This document shows, piece after piece, positions 33,988 to 43,570 of a DNA stretch of 64,000 nucleotides (positions within the stretch are counted from its first letter, which is position 1; each line of letters begins with the position of its first letter). Source of the stretch: Domibacillus robiginosus (GTDB taxonomy: Bacteria; Bacillota; Bacilli; Bacillales; Domibacillaceae). The position numbers were made by a program, and so were the translations under genes. The notes beneath the pieces were generated by a model. That model made no database searches. It was not told the origin of the DNA and was given only the letters and a program-made list of their open reading frames with translations. The stretch lies in NCBI RefSeq assembly GCF_000966195.1, contig NZ_LAHL01000009.1, positions 186,001-250,000 on the forward strand. The letters run 5' to 3'.

Positions 33988-35100
33988 TTATGAGGGAAAT
34001 TGTGCCAGAGCGCTTTGTGCGAGTGTCCGGTAAGCTATGTCATCCATTGGCGGATTGTGAAGGCCGGCACGCACATTTTGCCAGTACCGGTGAAGCGGGT
34101 TTTTCGCCGATAAACTTCTGGCACCGACAATTCGCATGGCGATATCGGTTACTTCAATAGCCGTGTTGGTCACAAAAGTTTTCGCTGCGGCCATTTGCGG
34201 ACCCAGCGGGAAATCGGGCTCCTGATCATACAGCTCTGCGGTACGGTATAAAAATTGCCGGGCAGCCATCAGCTTGGTTTCCATTGCGCCAATGGACTGT
34301 TCCATTACTGGCAATTCGCCAATCGGATGATCCAGGGTAGCCGGCGTATAAGAGGACGCGAACTGAAGGGCATAGTCACGAGCGGCGCCGGCAATGCCAA
34401 TATAACAAGCCGGTATGTGAAGAAGAGATCCTTTCCGGCGGAGACGCTGGGATTTATTGAGCTCTTCCACAATATAATCAGCCGGTATTTTAACGTTTTC
34501 GAGAATCAAATCATGACTCGCTGTTCCACGCATCGCTACGCTGTCCCATGTTTCTCGTATCGAAACACCCTCGGCAGACATAGGGACAAGAAACACAGCC
34601 GCCTCTTCCGTCTCACTGATTGAGGCAGAAACAAAGACGTAATCCAATACGGGTGCAGCTGAGGTAAATGTTTTTTCTCCATTGATTATATATTCCTGGC
34701 CATTACGAGCCGCATTTGTTTTAAATCGCGCCCCCCGAAGCGGGCTTCCTGCATTGCGTTCACTTGCTGCCGCATTGACCAATTTGCCGTTTTGGATTTC
34801 TTTTACAAGAAAATCAGCGATCGCCGGGTTCCAGTGCCGGTACTCTGCATATTCCATCAGGATACCGGTATGCCACCCAATCGAAAGACCCGTTGCCCCG
34901 CACCCTTTTGCGATCAGTTCCTGATGCTGGATAAAATCAACAAGTGACATTCCTCCATTTTGCGGAAGCATCGCTTTTGTATAGCCGATTTCCTTTAAAT
35001 CTTTTATATTCTCAAACGGAAAAGAATTCAGCTCGTCGAGTGCCGGTTCCCTAGATTGAAAGACGGGAATCAGCATCTCGATTTGTTCTTTCATACCCAA
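33988..35100 (-). CDS. Acyl-CoA dehydrogenase-fold flavoprotein
   Basis: Protein of 370 aa with the acyl-CoA dehydrogenase layout: N-terminal helical domain 1-110, beta domain with INGEKTFTSAAPVLDYVFVSA and WDSVAMRGTASHDLILENV, and C-terminal helices. The C-terminus (LHRYWQNVRAGLHNPPMDD) resembles DszC/YdbM-like flavin enzymes more than classical dehydrogenases, and the usual catalytic Glu region (QxxGGxGY) is not obvious. Substrate unknown. TTG 35100 has GAAGG nine nt upstream; ATG 35094 is an alternative. Flanked by terminators on both sides, so a single-gene unit. It occupies the place of B. subtilis yqhV. Confidence 0.8.
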   Translation of the reverse strand: MGMKEQIEMLIPVFQSREPALDELNSFPFENIKDLKEIGYTKAMLPQNGGMSLVDFIQHQELIAKGCGATGLSIGWHTGILMEYAEYRHWNPAIADFLVKEIQNGKLVNAAASERNAGSPLRGARFKTNAARNGQEYIINGEKTFTSAAPVLDYVFVSASISETEEAAVFLVPMSAEGVSIRETWDSVAMRGTASHDLILENVKIPADYIVEELNKSQRLRRKGSLLHIPACYIGIAGAARDYALQFASSYTPATLDHPIGELPVMEQSIGAMETKLMAARQFLYRTAELYDQEPDFPLGPQMAAAKTFVTNTAIEVTDIAMRIVGARSLSAKNPLHRYWQNVRAGLHNPPMDDIAYRTLAQSALAQFPS

Positions 35101-35163
35101 TACGATCGACCTTCTTTCTCTTTGTCTTCTTTTATCGTACGAATAAGCGGGACAGAACGCAAA

Positions 35164-35196
35164 TAAAAAGGGTATACCTGTTAAGGTACACCCTCA
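35164..35196 (-). terminator. Terminator of efp
   Basis: On the minus strand GAGGGTGTACCT pairs with AGGTATACCCT (G-U pairs) and runs into TTTTTATTTG. Confidence 0.75.
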
Positions 35197-35203
35197 AAAA
35201 CGA

Positions 35204-35761
35204 TTATGCACGTGATACGTATGAGCCGTCTGTTGTATTCACGATAAGAACATCACCTTCGTTAACAAAGAACGGTACATTTACAGAAAGGCCTGTTTCC
35301 ACAATAGCAGGCTTTGTGCCGCCTGAAGCTGTATCTCCTTTGATACCTGGTTCTGTTTCTGTTACTTTTAATTCTACTGTGTTTGGAAGTTCCACACCAA
35401 GTGTTTCTGTTCCAAACATCATGATTGATACTTCCATGTTTTCTTTCAAGAACTTTAATTCATACTCGATTTGAGATGCTGGCAGCTCAATTTGCTCGTA
35501 TGATTCGTTATCCATAAAAACATGCTGGTCGCCGTTTGCGTATAGATATTGCATGCGACGGTTATCGATTTGTGCTTTTCCTACTTTTTCACCGGCACGG
35601 AAAGTTTTTTCCTGGATCGCGCCAGTACGAAGGTTGCGCAGCTTTGAACGAACAAAAGCCGCTCCTTTACCTGGTTTTACGTGCTGGAAATCAACAACGC
35701 GCCAAATGCCATTGTCTACTTCAATCGTTAATCCTGTACGAAAGTCATTTACTGAAATCAT
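35204..35761 (-). CDS. efp: Translation elongation factor P
   Basis: Three-domain beta protein of 185 aa that rescues ribosomes stalled at polyproline. Start [16 protein letters not shown]; the modifiable loop is [12 protein letters not shown] with Lys32 at the tip. The C-terminal signature is [21 protein letters not shown] followed by [11 protein letters not shown] 35761 follows CAGGAGGAAC. Lies 20 nt downstream of pepP, the standard Bacillus pair. Confidence 0.97.
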   Translation of the reverse strand: MISVNDFRTGLTIEVDNGIWRVVDFQHVKPGKGAAFVRSKLRNLRTGAIQEKTFRAGEKVGKAQIDNRRMQYLYANGDQHVFMDNESYEQIELPASQIEYELKFLKENMEVSIMMFGTETLGVELPNTVELKVTETEPGIKGDTASGGTKPAIVETGLSVNVPFFVNEGDVLIVNTTDGSYVSRA

Positions 35762-35781
35762 GTGTGTTCCTCCTGGGGTTT

Positions 35782-36843
35782 TTACAAAATAATAAGTTCT
35801 TTAGCAGAATGTGTGAGCAGTTCGTTCCCACTGTCTGTGAGTAGTATGTCATCTTCGATCCGGACACCACCGACACCCGGCAAATAAATACCCGGTTCAA
35901 CGGTGACAACCATGCCGGATTCGAGCGGCTGATCACCTTTAACAGAAAGCCGCGGACCTTCATGCACTTCAAGACCAAGTCCATGTCCGGTTGAGTGGCC
36001 AAACGCATCTCCATATCCTTTTGCTGAAATAATGTCGCGTGCTGCGGCATCTGCTTCAATACCTGTCATTCCCGGCTTAATTTGATCCACCGCAGCCATT
36101 TGCGCCTCTAAAACAATGGCATATATTTCCTTCAGCTGCTCGGACGGTTCACCAACCGCCACTGTACGGGTAATGTCCGATGCATATCCTTTGTAGTATG
36201 CGCCAAAATCAAGTGTAACGAAGTCCCCTGATTCGATTTTCTTTTCGCTTGCTACACCATGAGGCAGGGCAGAGCGAACGCCTGAAGCGACAATTATATC
36301 AAAAGAGGAAGAAGACGCACCGCATTTTCTCATGAAAAATTCAAGTTCATTTGACACATCAATTTCTTTGACGCCGGGCTTCAGAAAATCCAAAATGTGC
36401 TTGAATGCCGCATCCGCAACATCACACGCTTCCTTTAATATCTTAATCTCTGGTTCTGTCTTAATCAAGCGCAAGTTTTCTACGATGCCTGCCACAGGCT
36501 TAAGCGTGCCGCCAAAGTATTTTTGGAGAAGCTCATATTCCTGGTAAGAAACATATTCTTTTTCGAAACCAAGCGTTTGCACACCAAGCACTTCTGCTTT
36601 TTGCATTGCTTCTTCAAAAATTGATTTTGTATGCTGAACAATTGTAAAGCCTGCTGCCTGCTTTGCTGCCTGCTCTGTGTAGCGAAAGTCTGTCATAAAA
36701 ACTGCCTGATCCTTTGTCACAAGCACAGCGCCCGCAGAACCGGTAAACCCGCTTATATAGCGCCGGTTGTACGGGCTCATAATAAACAAGCCATCCAAAC
36801 CTTTTTCAGTTATTTTTGAACGTAGTTTTTCAATCCGCTCCAT
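35782..36843 (-). CDS. pepP: Xaa-Pro aminopeptidase family protein (YqhT/PepP)
   Basis: M24-family metallopeptidase of 353 aa. N-terminal creatinase-like domain 1-125, catalytic pita-bread domain after that. Metal ligands lie in [20 protein letters not shown] (two Asp), [16 protein letters not shown] (His) and [19 protein letters not shown] (two Glu). Cleaves N-terminal residues before proline. ATG 36843 follows GGGAGGGCTG. Between aroQ and efp as in B. subtilis yqhT. Confidence 0.95.
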   Translation of the reverse strand: MERIEKLRSKITEKGLDGLFIMSPYNRRYISGFTGSAGAVLVTKDQAVFMTDFRYTEQAAKQAAGFTIVQHTKSIFEEAMQKAEVLGVQTLGFEKEYVSYQEYELLQKYFGGTLKPVAGIVENLRLIKTEPEIKILKEACDVADAAFKHILDFLKPGVKEIDVSNELEFFMRKCGASSSSFDIIVASGVRSALPHGVASEKKIESGDFVTLDFGAYYKGYASDITRTVAVGEPSEQLKEIYAIVLEAQMAAVDQIKPGMTGIEADAAARDIISAKGYGDAFGHSTGHGLGLEVHEGPRLSVKGDQPLESGMVVTVEPGIYLPGVGGVRIEDDILLTDSGNELLTHSAKELIIL

Positions 36844-36846
36844 TCA

Positions 36847-37284
36847 TCAGCCCTCCCTGTTCGCTAAAAAATCCAGTGCCATTTTATAACCATACAGCCC
36901 AAAGCCGCACAGCTGTCCCGCCGCGTGAGGTGCTATAACTGAATGATGCCGAAATGCTTCTCTCTTATGGATATTTGAAATATGTACTTCTACTATCGGT
37001 ACGTTAATTCCTGCCGCCGCATCAGCAATTGCATAGCTGTAATGAGTGAATGCTCCAGGATTAAAAATAATCCCTTCCATTCCTTCATCCTCAGCAAGGT
37101 GGAGCCGCTCCACAATTTCCCCTTCAAAGTTCGAATGAAAGGCAACAACTTCTATGCCTGCCTGCTCTCCATGTTTGATTAACCGTTCCTCGAGCTCGGC
37201 AAGCGTCGTTGTTCCGTAAATATGCGGCTCTCGCTTTCCAAGCCGGTTTAAATTCACTCCATTTATAAGCAAAATTTTCTTCAT
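36847..37284 (-). CDS. aroQ: 3-dehydroquinate dehydratase, type II
   Basis: Dodecameric shikimate-pathway enzyme, 145 aa. Start KKILLINGVNLNRLGKREPHIYG with the flexible-lid Arg and Tyr. Then VVAFHSNFEGEIVERLH, GIIFNPGAFTHYSYAIADA (Asn and His-rich active site) and PIVEVHISNIHKREAFRHHS with the catalytic His. ATG 37284 follows GGGGGACAGGG. Three nt upstream of pepP. Equivalent to yqhS. Confidence 0.96.
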   Translation of the reverse strand: MKKILLINGVNLNRLGKREPHIYGTTTLAELEERLIKHGEQAGIEVVAFHSNFEGEIVERLHLAEDEGMEGIIFNPGAFTHYSYAIADAAAGINVPIVEVHISNIHKREAFRHHSVIAPHAAGQLCGFGLYGYKMALDFLANREG

Positions 37285-37343
37285 TCCCTGTCCCCCGGCT
37301 ATTCATTTTCCCGACTAGTTTACCATATTTGTCCGGCCTCTGA

Positions 37344-37757
37344 CTACTTACCCTTCTCATCATGCCAGGAAATTGTAAGGCTTATAAACAGGAAATAGCC
37401 AAGCAAGAGGGAGAATATCGTCACCAAATTCAACAGCGAACGATCCACGCCTGGCAAAAAGAAAAGAAAAAAGCAAGCAGCAACGAAGATTCCGGCAACG
37501 AAAGGCTTTCTTTTACGCAACAGCGCATAGTATAATAAAGACAGTACAATGGAAATAAGTACACTTATCGCAAGAGCAAGTCCGTATTGAACAAGCAGCG
37601 GGAAGTCGGCCAGCATGGCTGCAGGATTCCAGTTTAAAAAGCGAAACGTATAAGCTAGCCAGCCGAACAGCAGCAGCAGCAAGCCGGCCATTACACCTGT
37701 TTCAAATATAATCCGCCCATAATAGTCAGAATGTTTAGAATTATTTACCCCACTCAT
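37344..37757 (-). CDS. yqhR: YqhR-like membrane protein
   Basis: Protein of 137 aa with four hydrophobic helices: IIFETGVMAGLLLLLFGWLAY, YGLALAISVLISIVLSLLYYA, PFVAGIFVAACFFLFFLP and LVTIFSLLLGYFLFISLTI. The short N-terminus contains conserved NNSKHSDYYGRIIFE. Family YqhR, function unknown, found in the same place upstream of aroQ in Bacillus. ATG 37757 follows AAAGGAGGAAAG. Divergent from yqhQ. Confidence 0.9.
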   Translation of the reverse strand: MSGVNNSKHSDYYGRIIFETGVMAGLLLLLFGWLAYTFRFLNWNPAAMLADFPLLVQYGLALAISVLISIVLSLLYYALLRKRKPFVAGIFVAACFFLFFLPGVDRSLLNLVTIFSLLLGYFLFISLTISWHDEKGK

Positions 37758-37863
37758 TTCTTTCCTCCTTTAGAGAAGTCCCGCTTTTATTTTAGCCGGA
37801 TTATCGCTAAAATATGATTACCATGCATCCCTCATAAAGGATGAACGAAAGAAGGAACGAACG

Positions 37864-38802
37864 ATGAGTAATGAAAAGCCGGTTTATGGCGGGCAGGCTG
37901 TCGTGGAAGGCGTTATGTTTGGCGGAAAAAAACACACCGTGACAGCAGTGAGGCGAAATGACGGATCCATTGAGTATTTTCATTTGCCACGTACAATCCG
38001 ACCCGCTCTCCAAACACTGAAAAAAATTCCGCTTCTTCGCGGCATTGTTGCGATTTTAGAAGCTGCTGCAACTGGTTCTAAACATTTGAATTTTGCCAAC
38101 GACCGATATGATGTTTCACCGGGCGAGGAAAAACTGAACCAAGAAGAGCCATCAAAGCTTACACTCGTGTTTGGTGTAGCACTTGTTGGCGTTTTATCAT
38201 TCCTATTCGGAAAATTTGTTTTCACACTTGTACCACTTGGATTGGCAGAATTAACAAGGCCTGTTTTTTCAAGTGATCTGGCTCAAATTTTAATAGAAGG
38301 GCTATTTAAATTACTGCTCCTCCTCGTTTATATTTGGGGCATTTCAATGACGCCAATTGTTAAACGGGTGTTTCAATATCATGGAGCAGAGCATAAAGTA
38401 ATAAACGCTATTGAAAATGGGCTTGAACTCACTGTACAAAATGTGCAGGCATCTTCCCGGCTTCACTACCGCTGCGGGTCCAGTTTTATTTTGTTTACGG
38501 TCATTGTCGGCGTTTTCGTGTATATGCTTGTACCGACTGAGCCAATTTATGTTCGAGTGCTTAACCGACTTGCTCTTATTCCTGTTGTGCTTGGCCTTTC
38601 ATTTGAAGTTCTGCAGCTTACAAACAAGGTTCGTGATATCCCCGGCTTAAAGTGGCTTGGTTATCCCGGTCTTTGGCTTCAGCTTTTAACCACAAAAGAT
38701 CCATCAGATGAGCAGGTAGAAGTCGCCATTGCTTCTTTTAAGAAATTAATTTCTATTGAAGAAAGTGCTGAAAAAGGATTAAAAGCGGACGAAATTGTCT
38801 AA
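37864..38802 (+). CDS. yqhQ: YqhQ, DUF1385 membrane protein
   Basis: Protein of 312 aa. Start YGGQAVVEGVMFGGKKHTVTAVR is the DUF1385 hallmark. Hydrophobic helices lie near 98-125, 138-165 and 205-240. Conserved YHGAEHKVINAIENG and RLHYRCGSSFILFTVI motifs carry His/Glu/Cys residues that could bind a metal; this is inference. Family function is unknown. ATG 37864 follows GAAGGAACG. Co-directional with yqhP 37 nt downstream. Confidence 0.93.
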   Translation: MSNEKPVYGGQAVVEGVMFGGKKHTVTAVRRNDGSIEYFHLPRTIRPALQTLKKIPLLRGIVAILEAAATGSKHLNFANDRYDVSPGEEKLNQEEPSKLTLVFGVALVGVLSFLFGKFVFTLVPLGLAELTRPVFSSDLAQILIEGLFKLLLLLVYIWGISMTPIVKRVFQYHGAEHKVINAIENGLELTVQNVQASSRLHYRCGSSFILFTVIVGVFVYMLVPTEPIYVRVLNRLALIPVVLGLSFEVLQLTNKVRDIPGLKWLGYPGLWLQLLTTKDPSDEQVEVAIASFKKLISIEESAEKGLKADEIV

Positions 38803-38839
38803 TATGTAAGTAACACTATTTCTCCGGGAGGTGGCTTTA

Positions 38840-39220
38840 ATGAATGTTCGTACTGTTATCGTTTCTGCCATTACTGCGCTCGCTGCCATTGGTCTCGTGT
38901 CAATGATGATTACCTCTCCCGGGCAGCTCGTGCAGCAAATTGCTTTTGCTGTTATTACCGTTGCGGTTGTCATGTTTTTACTCCGGCTTTTTATGCGAAA
39001 CCGGACTGAAGGAAACCGAAGTGAAAACCGTGCTTATACAAAAGCAGTAAAGCAATCTAAAAAACGTTATGCGTCCAAAACAGGCTTTAAACCAAAAGCG
39101 TCTGTTGCTTTTGCAGCTGGAAAAACGAAAAAGAAAGCATCCCGCCGAAAGAAAGCTTCACATTTAACTGTCATTCAAGGAAATAAAGGTAAAAGAGGCT
39201 CCCGCGCTTCTTCCGAATGA
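38840..39220 (+). CDS. yqhP: YqhP/SA1362-family small membrane protein
   Basis: Protein of 126 aa: two N-terminal helices (TVIVSAITALAAIGLVSMMI and IAFAVITVAVVMFLLRLFM), then a very basic C-terminal half rich in Lys, Arg, Ala and Ser (KTKKKASRRKKASHL). The tail suggests nucleic acid or phospholipid contact. The ATG at 38840 is chosen because GGGAGGTGG is seven nt upstream; GTG 38831 lies inside that site. Follows yqhQ and ends before a strong bidirectional terminator. Confidence 0.85.
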   Translation: MNVRTVIVSAITALAAIGLVSMMITSPGQLVQQIAFAVITVAVVMFLLRLFMRNRTEGNRSENRAYTKAVKQSKKRYASKTGFKPKASVAFAAGKTKKKASRRKKASHLTVIQGNKGKRGSRASSE

Positions 39221-39276
39221 CTCTGCCGGAACATCCAGGCCGAGTTTTTTCTTATCTACGATTATTGGGTATAAAT

Positions 39277-39310
39277 AAAAGCCGCCTCTGTATATCGAGG
39301 CGGCTTTTAT
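39277..39310. terminator. Bidirectional terminator between yqhP and nrdJ
   Basis: AAAAGCCGCCTC (39277-39288) and GAGGCGGCTTTT (39297-39308) form a 12-bp stem with As and Ts on both sides. Confidence 0.9.
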
Positions 39311-39329
39311 TTATGAATTTATCTTTTGC

Positions 39330-41891
39330 TTACAATCCACATTTCAGCTGGGCTCCGCAGTTTGTGCATGTATTGCAGCCGCCGAGCTCTTCTACTGTAC
39401 CTTTGCGGCAGACTGGACAAGTATTGCCCACTTCACTGCCAATGGTTACATTCGTTGAGCGAAGATCTTGAATGGTATCGATCAGCACAACGTGATTTTC
39501 ATGTTCCTTCGATTCCGTTTTTTCCTCTTCATCCCATGTGTTTTCTTCCGCTTTCAATGTGAGTACCTGGGAATCACGGCTTCCATCCACGTACACAGTG
39601 CCGCCTTTCGCGCCGCCTTTATAAAGACGCTCGTATACATTTTCTACTTGTTCAACAGTATAGCCGCGCGGCGCATTCACTGTTTTAGAGATGGAGCTGT
39701 CAATCCAACGCTGAATCACACATTGAACATCTGCATGTGCTTCTGGAGCAAGGCTCATAGCAGTAACAAAGTAGTCAGGCAGTTGATCCGGATCCTCTGC
39801 CGGATTGCGCTCCAAGTAATCTTTTACAATATCCGCTTTGACTTCAATGAATTTACCAAGACGTCCGCTTCGGTAGTACGTGAAGGAGAAATACGGCTCT
39901 AATCCCGTTGATACGCCGACCATTGTTCCAGTAGAACCCGTCGGTGCAACAGTTAACAAGTGCGAATTGCGAATACCGTTTTGAACAATCGCTTCTCGGA
40001 CGTGATCCGGCATTTTTTTCATATAGCCGGTTTGAATGAATGCCTCACGAAGACGAGCCGTTTCATCCTCCGTTTCTCCCTCAAGGAATGGGAAGCTGCC
40101 TTTTTCTTTCGCCAGTTCCACAGATGTTTCGTACGCTGTGACCGCAATGGCTTCAAACACCTGGTCAACAAGTGCATTGCCTTCCGGAGAACCATATTCT
40201 TTTTCACAATAAATCAGCAGGTCCGCCAGTCCCATTACGCCAAGACCGACCCGTCGTTCACCAAGTGCCTGTTTTTTGTTTTCTTCAAGAAAATATGGCG
40301 TTGCATCGATTACGTTATCCTGCATACGAACGCCGGTGCGAACCGTTTGTTTCAGTTTATCAAAATTCACCGTTTTCGATTCCTTGTCCGCCATTTCGGC
40401 AAGGTTAACTGCTGCCAAGTTGCAGACAGAAAATGGTGCAAGGGGCTGCTCACCACATGGGTTTGTTGCGACAACCTGCTGGCCATATGCTTTTGCATTG
40501 GTCATCTCATTGGCATTGTCGATAAAGAAAATGCCCGGTTCCGCTGAATACGTTGCACATACATTAATTAAATTCCACAGCTCGCGTGCTTTAATTTTAC
40601 GATACGTGCGAACTTGATTTCCCTGGCGCTCCCATTCACGGACATCACCGATTTTGTGCCAGTTTTCGTTGTAATGATCCATTTCTTCTTTGTTATATTT
40701 TTCAACGGCTGGAAAACGAAGTTCATAATCCGCATCTCTTTCTACTGCGTCCATAAATTCATTCGTTAAGCAAATTGAAATATTGGCACCTGTTAAAAAT
40801 TCAGCGTTATGAACACTGTATGTTCCGCCGGTACGAAGTTTCTCTTCCGCTTCTTTAATAATTTCAGGACTGAAGCCGCCATAACCAGGAATGTTTTTAT
40901 AATTTGTCACACCCTGATACATTTGCTCTTCGCGCTCCGTCAGCGGCTTAAAGTTTAATTTGTCCTTTGCCGCTTTTTGAATTTGCTCGTCTTCTGTATT
41001 TTCAAGAAGATAGCGCAAAATGCGCGGGTTTTGCATTTTTGAAATAATAAATTCTACAATGTCCGGGTGCCAATCTGCCAGCATAATCATTTGAGCACCA
41101 CGTCTTGATCCGCCCTGCTCAACAAGGTGTGTCAGCTTGGCAATATCATCAAGCCATGAAACTGATCCAGATGACTTCCCGTTTACGCCACGGGCAAGGG
41201 TATTGCGCGGACGAAGAGTAGAGCCGTTCGTTCCAACGCCGCCGCCGCGGCTCATAATTTCCATTACCTGCTTACGATGCTCGGATATGCCTTCACGTGA
41301 ATCAGCTACAAAAGGCATTACATAACAGTTAAAATATGTTACGTCTGTGTCTGCCCCCGCTCCATATAATACACGGCCCGCCGGAATAAAGTTTAAGCTT
41401 ACAAGTTCATTATAAAATTTATCGAACCATTCTTTTTTCTTTTCATCTGTTTTCTCAACGGATGAAAGCCCTGCTGCGTTGCGTTTAGCAATCTGCTCGT
41501 AAAAAACTTCAAGCGGCTTTTCAATCACATCGAGACTGCGGTGAATAATACCTGATTCTGCTTCTTGTGGATCATCGATCGCACTGCGGTATTCTTCATC
41601 GATCAAAATCGATGCTCTTTTCGCTTCTCGGTCAAGCGATACGACAAAGCCTGTCCCACGAGCTGGGAATTTAGGATCTTCTTTAATTGTCAGAACAACA
41701 AAGTCTCCTTCAGACAGGGTAATTTTTTCAGTATCTTTAAATGAATAGCGGTCAATCATAACCAGGCGGGAAACGCCTTTATGTGTAATGTTCATTTCCG
41801 GCGTGATCGGGAAAACCTGCGGGAAAATGCTGATGTCCTTGTTTAACTGGTCGACGTTCAGTGACATAACCTTAGCGGACGTAGCAGACAT
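39330..41891 (-). CDS. nrdJ: Adenosylcobalamin-dependent (class II) ribonucleotide reductase
   Basis: Large enzyme of 853 aa reducing ribonucleotides with AdoCbl as radical source, so oxygen-independent. Features: RGGGVGTNGSTLRPR, active-site region NPCGEQPLAPFSVCNLAAVNL with two Cys, LGVMGLADLLIYC and APTGSTGTMVGVSTGLEP. The C-terminus is Cys-rich (CPVCRKGTVEELGGCNTCTNCGAQL), a swinging thiol and zinc-ribbon-like tail. ATG 41891 follows AAAAGGAGTTG. A tandem NrdR-box operator precedes it. B. subtilis has only class Ib NrdEF at another locus; here the gene sits between yqhP and lipM. Confidence 0.96.
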   Translation of the reverse strand: MSATSAKVMSLNVDQLNKDISIFPQVFPITPEMNITHKGVSRLVMIDRYSFKDTEKITLSEGDFVVLTIKEDPKFPARGTGFVVSLDREAKRASILIDEEYRSAIDDPQEAESGIIHRSLDVIEKPLEVFYEQIAKRNAAGLSSVEKTDEKKKEWFDKFYNELVSLNFIPAGRVLYGAGADTDVTYFNCYVMPFVADSREGISEHRKQVMEIMSRGGGVGTNGSTLRPRNTLARGVNGKSSGSVSWLDDIAKLTHLVEQGGSRRGAQMIMLADWHPDIVEFIISKMQNPRILRYLLENTEDEQIQKAAKDKLNFKPLTEREEQMYQGVTNYKNIPGYGGFSPEIIKEAEEKLRTGGTYSVHNAEFLTGANISICLTNEFMDAVERDADYELRFPAVEKYNKEEMDHYNENWHKIGDVREWERQGNQVRTYRKIKARELWNLINVCATYSAEPGIFFIDNANEMTNAKAYGQQVVATNPCGEQPLAPFSVCNLAAVNLAEMADKESKTVNFDKLKQTVRTGVRMQDNVIDATPYFLEENKKQALGERRVGLGVMGLADLLIYCEKEYGSPEGNALVDQVFEAIAVTAYETSVELAKEKGSFPFLEGETEDETARLREAFIQTGYMKKMPDHVREAIVQNGIRNSHLLTVAPTGSTGTMVGVSTGLEPYFSFTYYRSGRLGKFIEVKADIVKDYLERNPAEDPDQLPDYFVTAMSLAPEAHADVQCVIQRWIDSSISKTVNAPRGYTVEQVENVYERLYKGGAKGGTVYVDGSRDSQVLTLKAEENTWDEEEKTESKEHENHVVLIDTIQDLRSTNVTIGSEVGNTCPVCRKGTVEELGGCNTCTNCGAQLKCGL

Positions 41892-41934
41892 GAAAACAAC
41901 TCCTTTTGTATTCTGTTGAAAAAAGCGAAAACAA

Positions 41935-41950
41935 ACACAATATATTGTGT
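41935..41950 (-). promoter_or_regulatory. NrdR box 1, perfect palindrome
   Basis: ACACAATATATTGTGT matches the NrdR-box consensus ACACWATATATWGTGT. It is the core of a 32-bp perfect inverted repeat (41927 to 41958). Confidence 0.8.
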
Positions 41951-41966
41951 TTGTTTTCAATTTTAT

Positions 41967-41982
41967 ATTCTATATATTGATT
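41967..41982 (-). promoter_or_regulatory. NrdR box 2 overlapping the nrdJ -10 region
   Basis: The core CTATATATTG (41970-41979) fits the NrdR core CWATATATWG. Its centre is 32 bp from that of box 1, the three-turn spacing known for NrdR pairs. Confidence 0.7.
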
Positions 41983-42002
41983 TAGTTACTGCGGTTTGTC
42001 AA
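41973..42002 (-). promoter_or_regulatory. SigA-type promoter of nrdJ
   Basis: On the minus strand a perfect TTGACA (42002-41997), an 18-nt spacer and AATATA (41978-41973). Box 2 covers the -10 element, so NrdR binding would block polymerase. Confidence 0.55.
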
Positions 42003-42086
42003 GCGGCTGCCCTTCGGCTCATCCTCTGGCAGGCCTTAAAATTCAAGAGAAAAAAGCAAAAAAAAATAATTTTGTCGAACCTCTTT

Positions 42087-42923
42087 TTATCTACGAAAAT
42101 TCCAATCCGGGTTTTCATATCGATCTCTTTGAATGGTTTCAATTTGACGCTTTTGGTCATCTGTTAAAACAAGCGGTTCAAGGTGAATATCGAGCCCGTC
42201 CTCAAATCCTTGTTTGAACGCAACACGTGCCTCATCAAGTGTTACCGGTTCTGAACGAAGTGCGTTAATCGCCACTGCTTTGTTTCCAAATGCCCGCTTC
42301 ATCCGCTCTTTTACCCGGTCATTTGGGTAGTGAAACAAGCTGAAAAGCTTGTCTTCATCCAGGTCAAGCAGGATAGATCCGTGCTGCAAAATAACTCCTC
42401 TTTGCCGGGTTTGCGCGCTTCCTGCCACTTTTCTTCCTTCTACAACCAGCTCATACCAGCTTGGCGCATCAAAACAAACGCTTGACCGCGGGTTTTTCAA
42501 GCTCGCTTTTTCTTCCTCCGTCCGGGGTACAGCAAACTCTGCTGCAAGCCCAAGCGCGCGAAACCCTTGAAGTACGCCTTCCGAAATGACTCGATATGCT
42601 TCCGTTACACCCGCTGGCATATCCGGATGCTCTTCACTTACAATGACGCTGTAGGTCAGCTCGTGCTCATGAAGCACACCTCTTCCACCGGTAGGACGAC
42701 GCACGAAGCCAAGTCCATATTCTTTAATAGCATCAAAATTCACTTCTTTTTCCGCTTTTTGAAAATACCCGATCGACAGCGCAGCTGGCTCCCAGCCATA
42801 AAAACGAACAACAGGCGGAATCAAGCCTCTGCTGTGCCAGTCAAGCAGCGCCTCGTCAACAGCCATATTGTAAGCGGCACTTTGATTTCCAGTATCCAGA
42901 AAAGCCCATGTTTCTTTTGCCAT
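42087..42923 (-). CDS. lipM: Octanoyl-[GcvH]:protein transferase LipM
   Basis: Cofactor transferase family (BPL_LplA_LipB) of 278 aa, the same length as B. subtilis LipM. It moves octanoyl from acyl carrier protein to GcvH, starting lipoate synthesis. Catalytic Cys150 lies in [15 protein letters not shown]. Also visible are [18 protein letters not shown] and the lysine in [24 protein letters not shown] 42923 is chosen (GAAGGCG upstream, family-like [12 protein letters not shown]); the ORF runs 53 codons further with no ribosome site. GcvH is not in the window. Confidence 0.95.
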   Translation of the reverse strand: MAKETWAFLDTGNQSAAYNMAVDEALLDWHSRGLIPPVVRFYGWEPAALSIGYFQKAEKEVNFDAIKEYGLGFVRRPTGGRGVLHEHELTYSVIVSEEHPDMPAGVTEAYRVISEGVLQGFRALGLAAEFAVPRTEEEKASLKNPRSSVCFDAPSWYELVVEGRKVAGSAQTRQRGVILQHGSILLDLDEDKLFSLFHYPNDRVKERMKRAFGNKAVAINALRSEPVTLDEARVAFKQGFEDGLDIHLEPLVLTDDQKRQIETIQRDRYENPDWNFRR

Positions 42924-43086
42924 AATATACGCCTTCTTTTCATAGTAAATTCCCTCAACAAGTCTATCAAATTGAACCAGAAATTCAAAGGCGAACACAC
43001 TTCTTTTTTTAAGAGAATTTTCTTTTCTTCTGATAACCATATCGATATAATAAAGGGAGCAGTTTATTCGAAAGGGGAACACGACG

Positions 43087-43461
43087 TTGCTTTATTCTAT
43101 TGCCGCCGTACTCGGTGCCATCATTTTGTATGCGATTTTTATGTACTTTTCTCAAAAACGTGCAGTAAAACCGCTTAGCCAGGAAGAATTTATAAAAGGA
43201 TACCGGAAAGCGCAGTTAATTGATGTGCGTGAACCGAACGAATATAATGGTGGCCACATTTTAGGAGCCCGGAATATTCCAGTCACTCAAATGAAGCAGC
43301 GGATGAAAGAAATTCGTGCGGACAAGCCTGTTTATTTGTACTGCCAGAGCGGCCTTCGCAGCGGACGGGCAGCACAAATGCTTTATAGAAAAGGGTATCG
43401 CGATATTTATCATCTGCAAGGCGGATTTAAAAAATGGACGGGAAAAATTAAAGCAAAATAA
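43087..43461 (+). CDS. yqhL: Rhodanese-like domain protein YqhL
   Basis: Protein of 124 aa: N-terminal membrane helix ([20 protein letters not shown]) and a rhodanese domain with [20 protein letters not shown] and the active-site loop [14 protein letters not shown], where the Cys carries the persulfide. It is probably membrane-anchored with the domain in the cytoplasm. Start TTG 43087 with AAAGGGGAAC upstream. Divergent from lipM, its own terminator follows. Confidence 0.93.
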   Translation: MLYSIAAVLGAIILYAIFMYFSQKRAVKPLSQEEFIKGYRKAQLIDVREPNEYNGGHILGARNIPVTQMKQRMKEIRADKPVYLYCQSGLRSGRAAQMLYRKGYRDIYHLQGGFKKWTGKIKAK

Positions 43462-43463
43462 AA

Positions 43464-43494
43464 CACAGCCCTGCTTCCACAGGGCTGTTTTTCT
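43464..43494 (+). terminator. Terminator of yqhL
   Basis: ACAGCCCTG and CAGGGCTGT form a 9-bp stem around CTTCCA, followed by TTTTCTTT. Confidence 0.85.
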
Positions 43495-43570
43495 TTGTCT
43501 ATGTATATTCCTCTCTCTTTCAAGGCAGACTAGGGACAGCTCATGAAAGCGAAAGGAGACTTTGAGAGGG

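Noticed and set aside
43496-43570. Glycine-riboswitch-like fragment upstream of yqhH
   Set aside because: A GGACAG-like and a GAAAGGAG-like segment are present, but no paired aptamer arms can be drawn and the gcv genes are absent.
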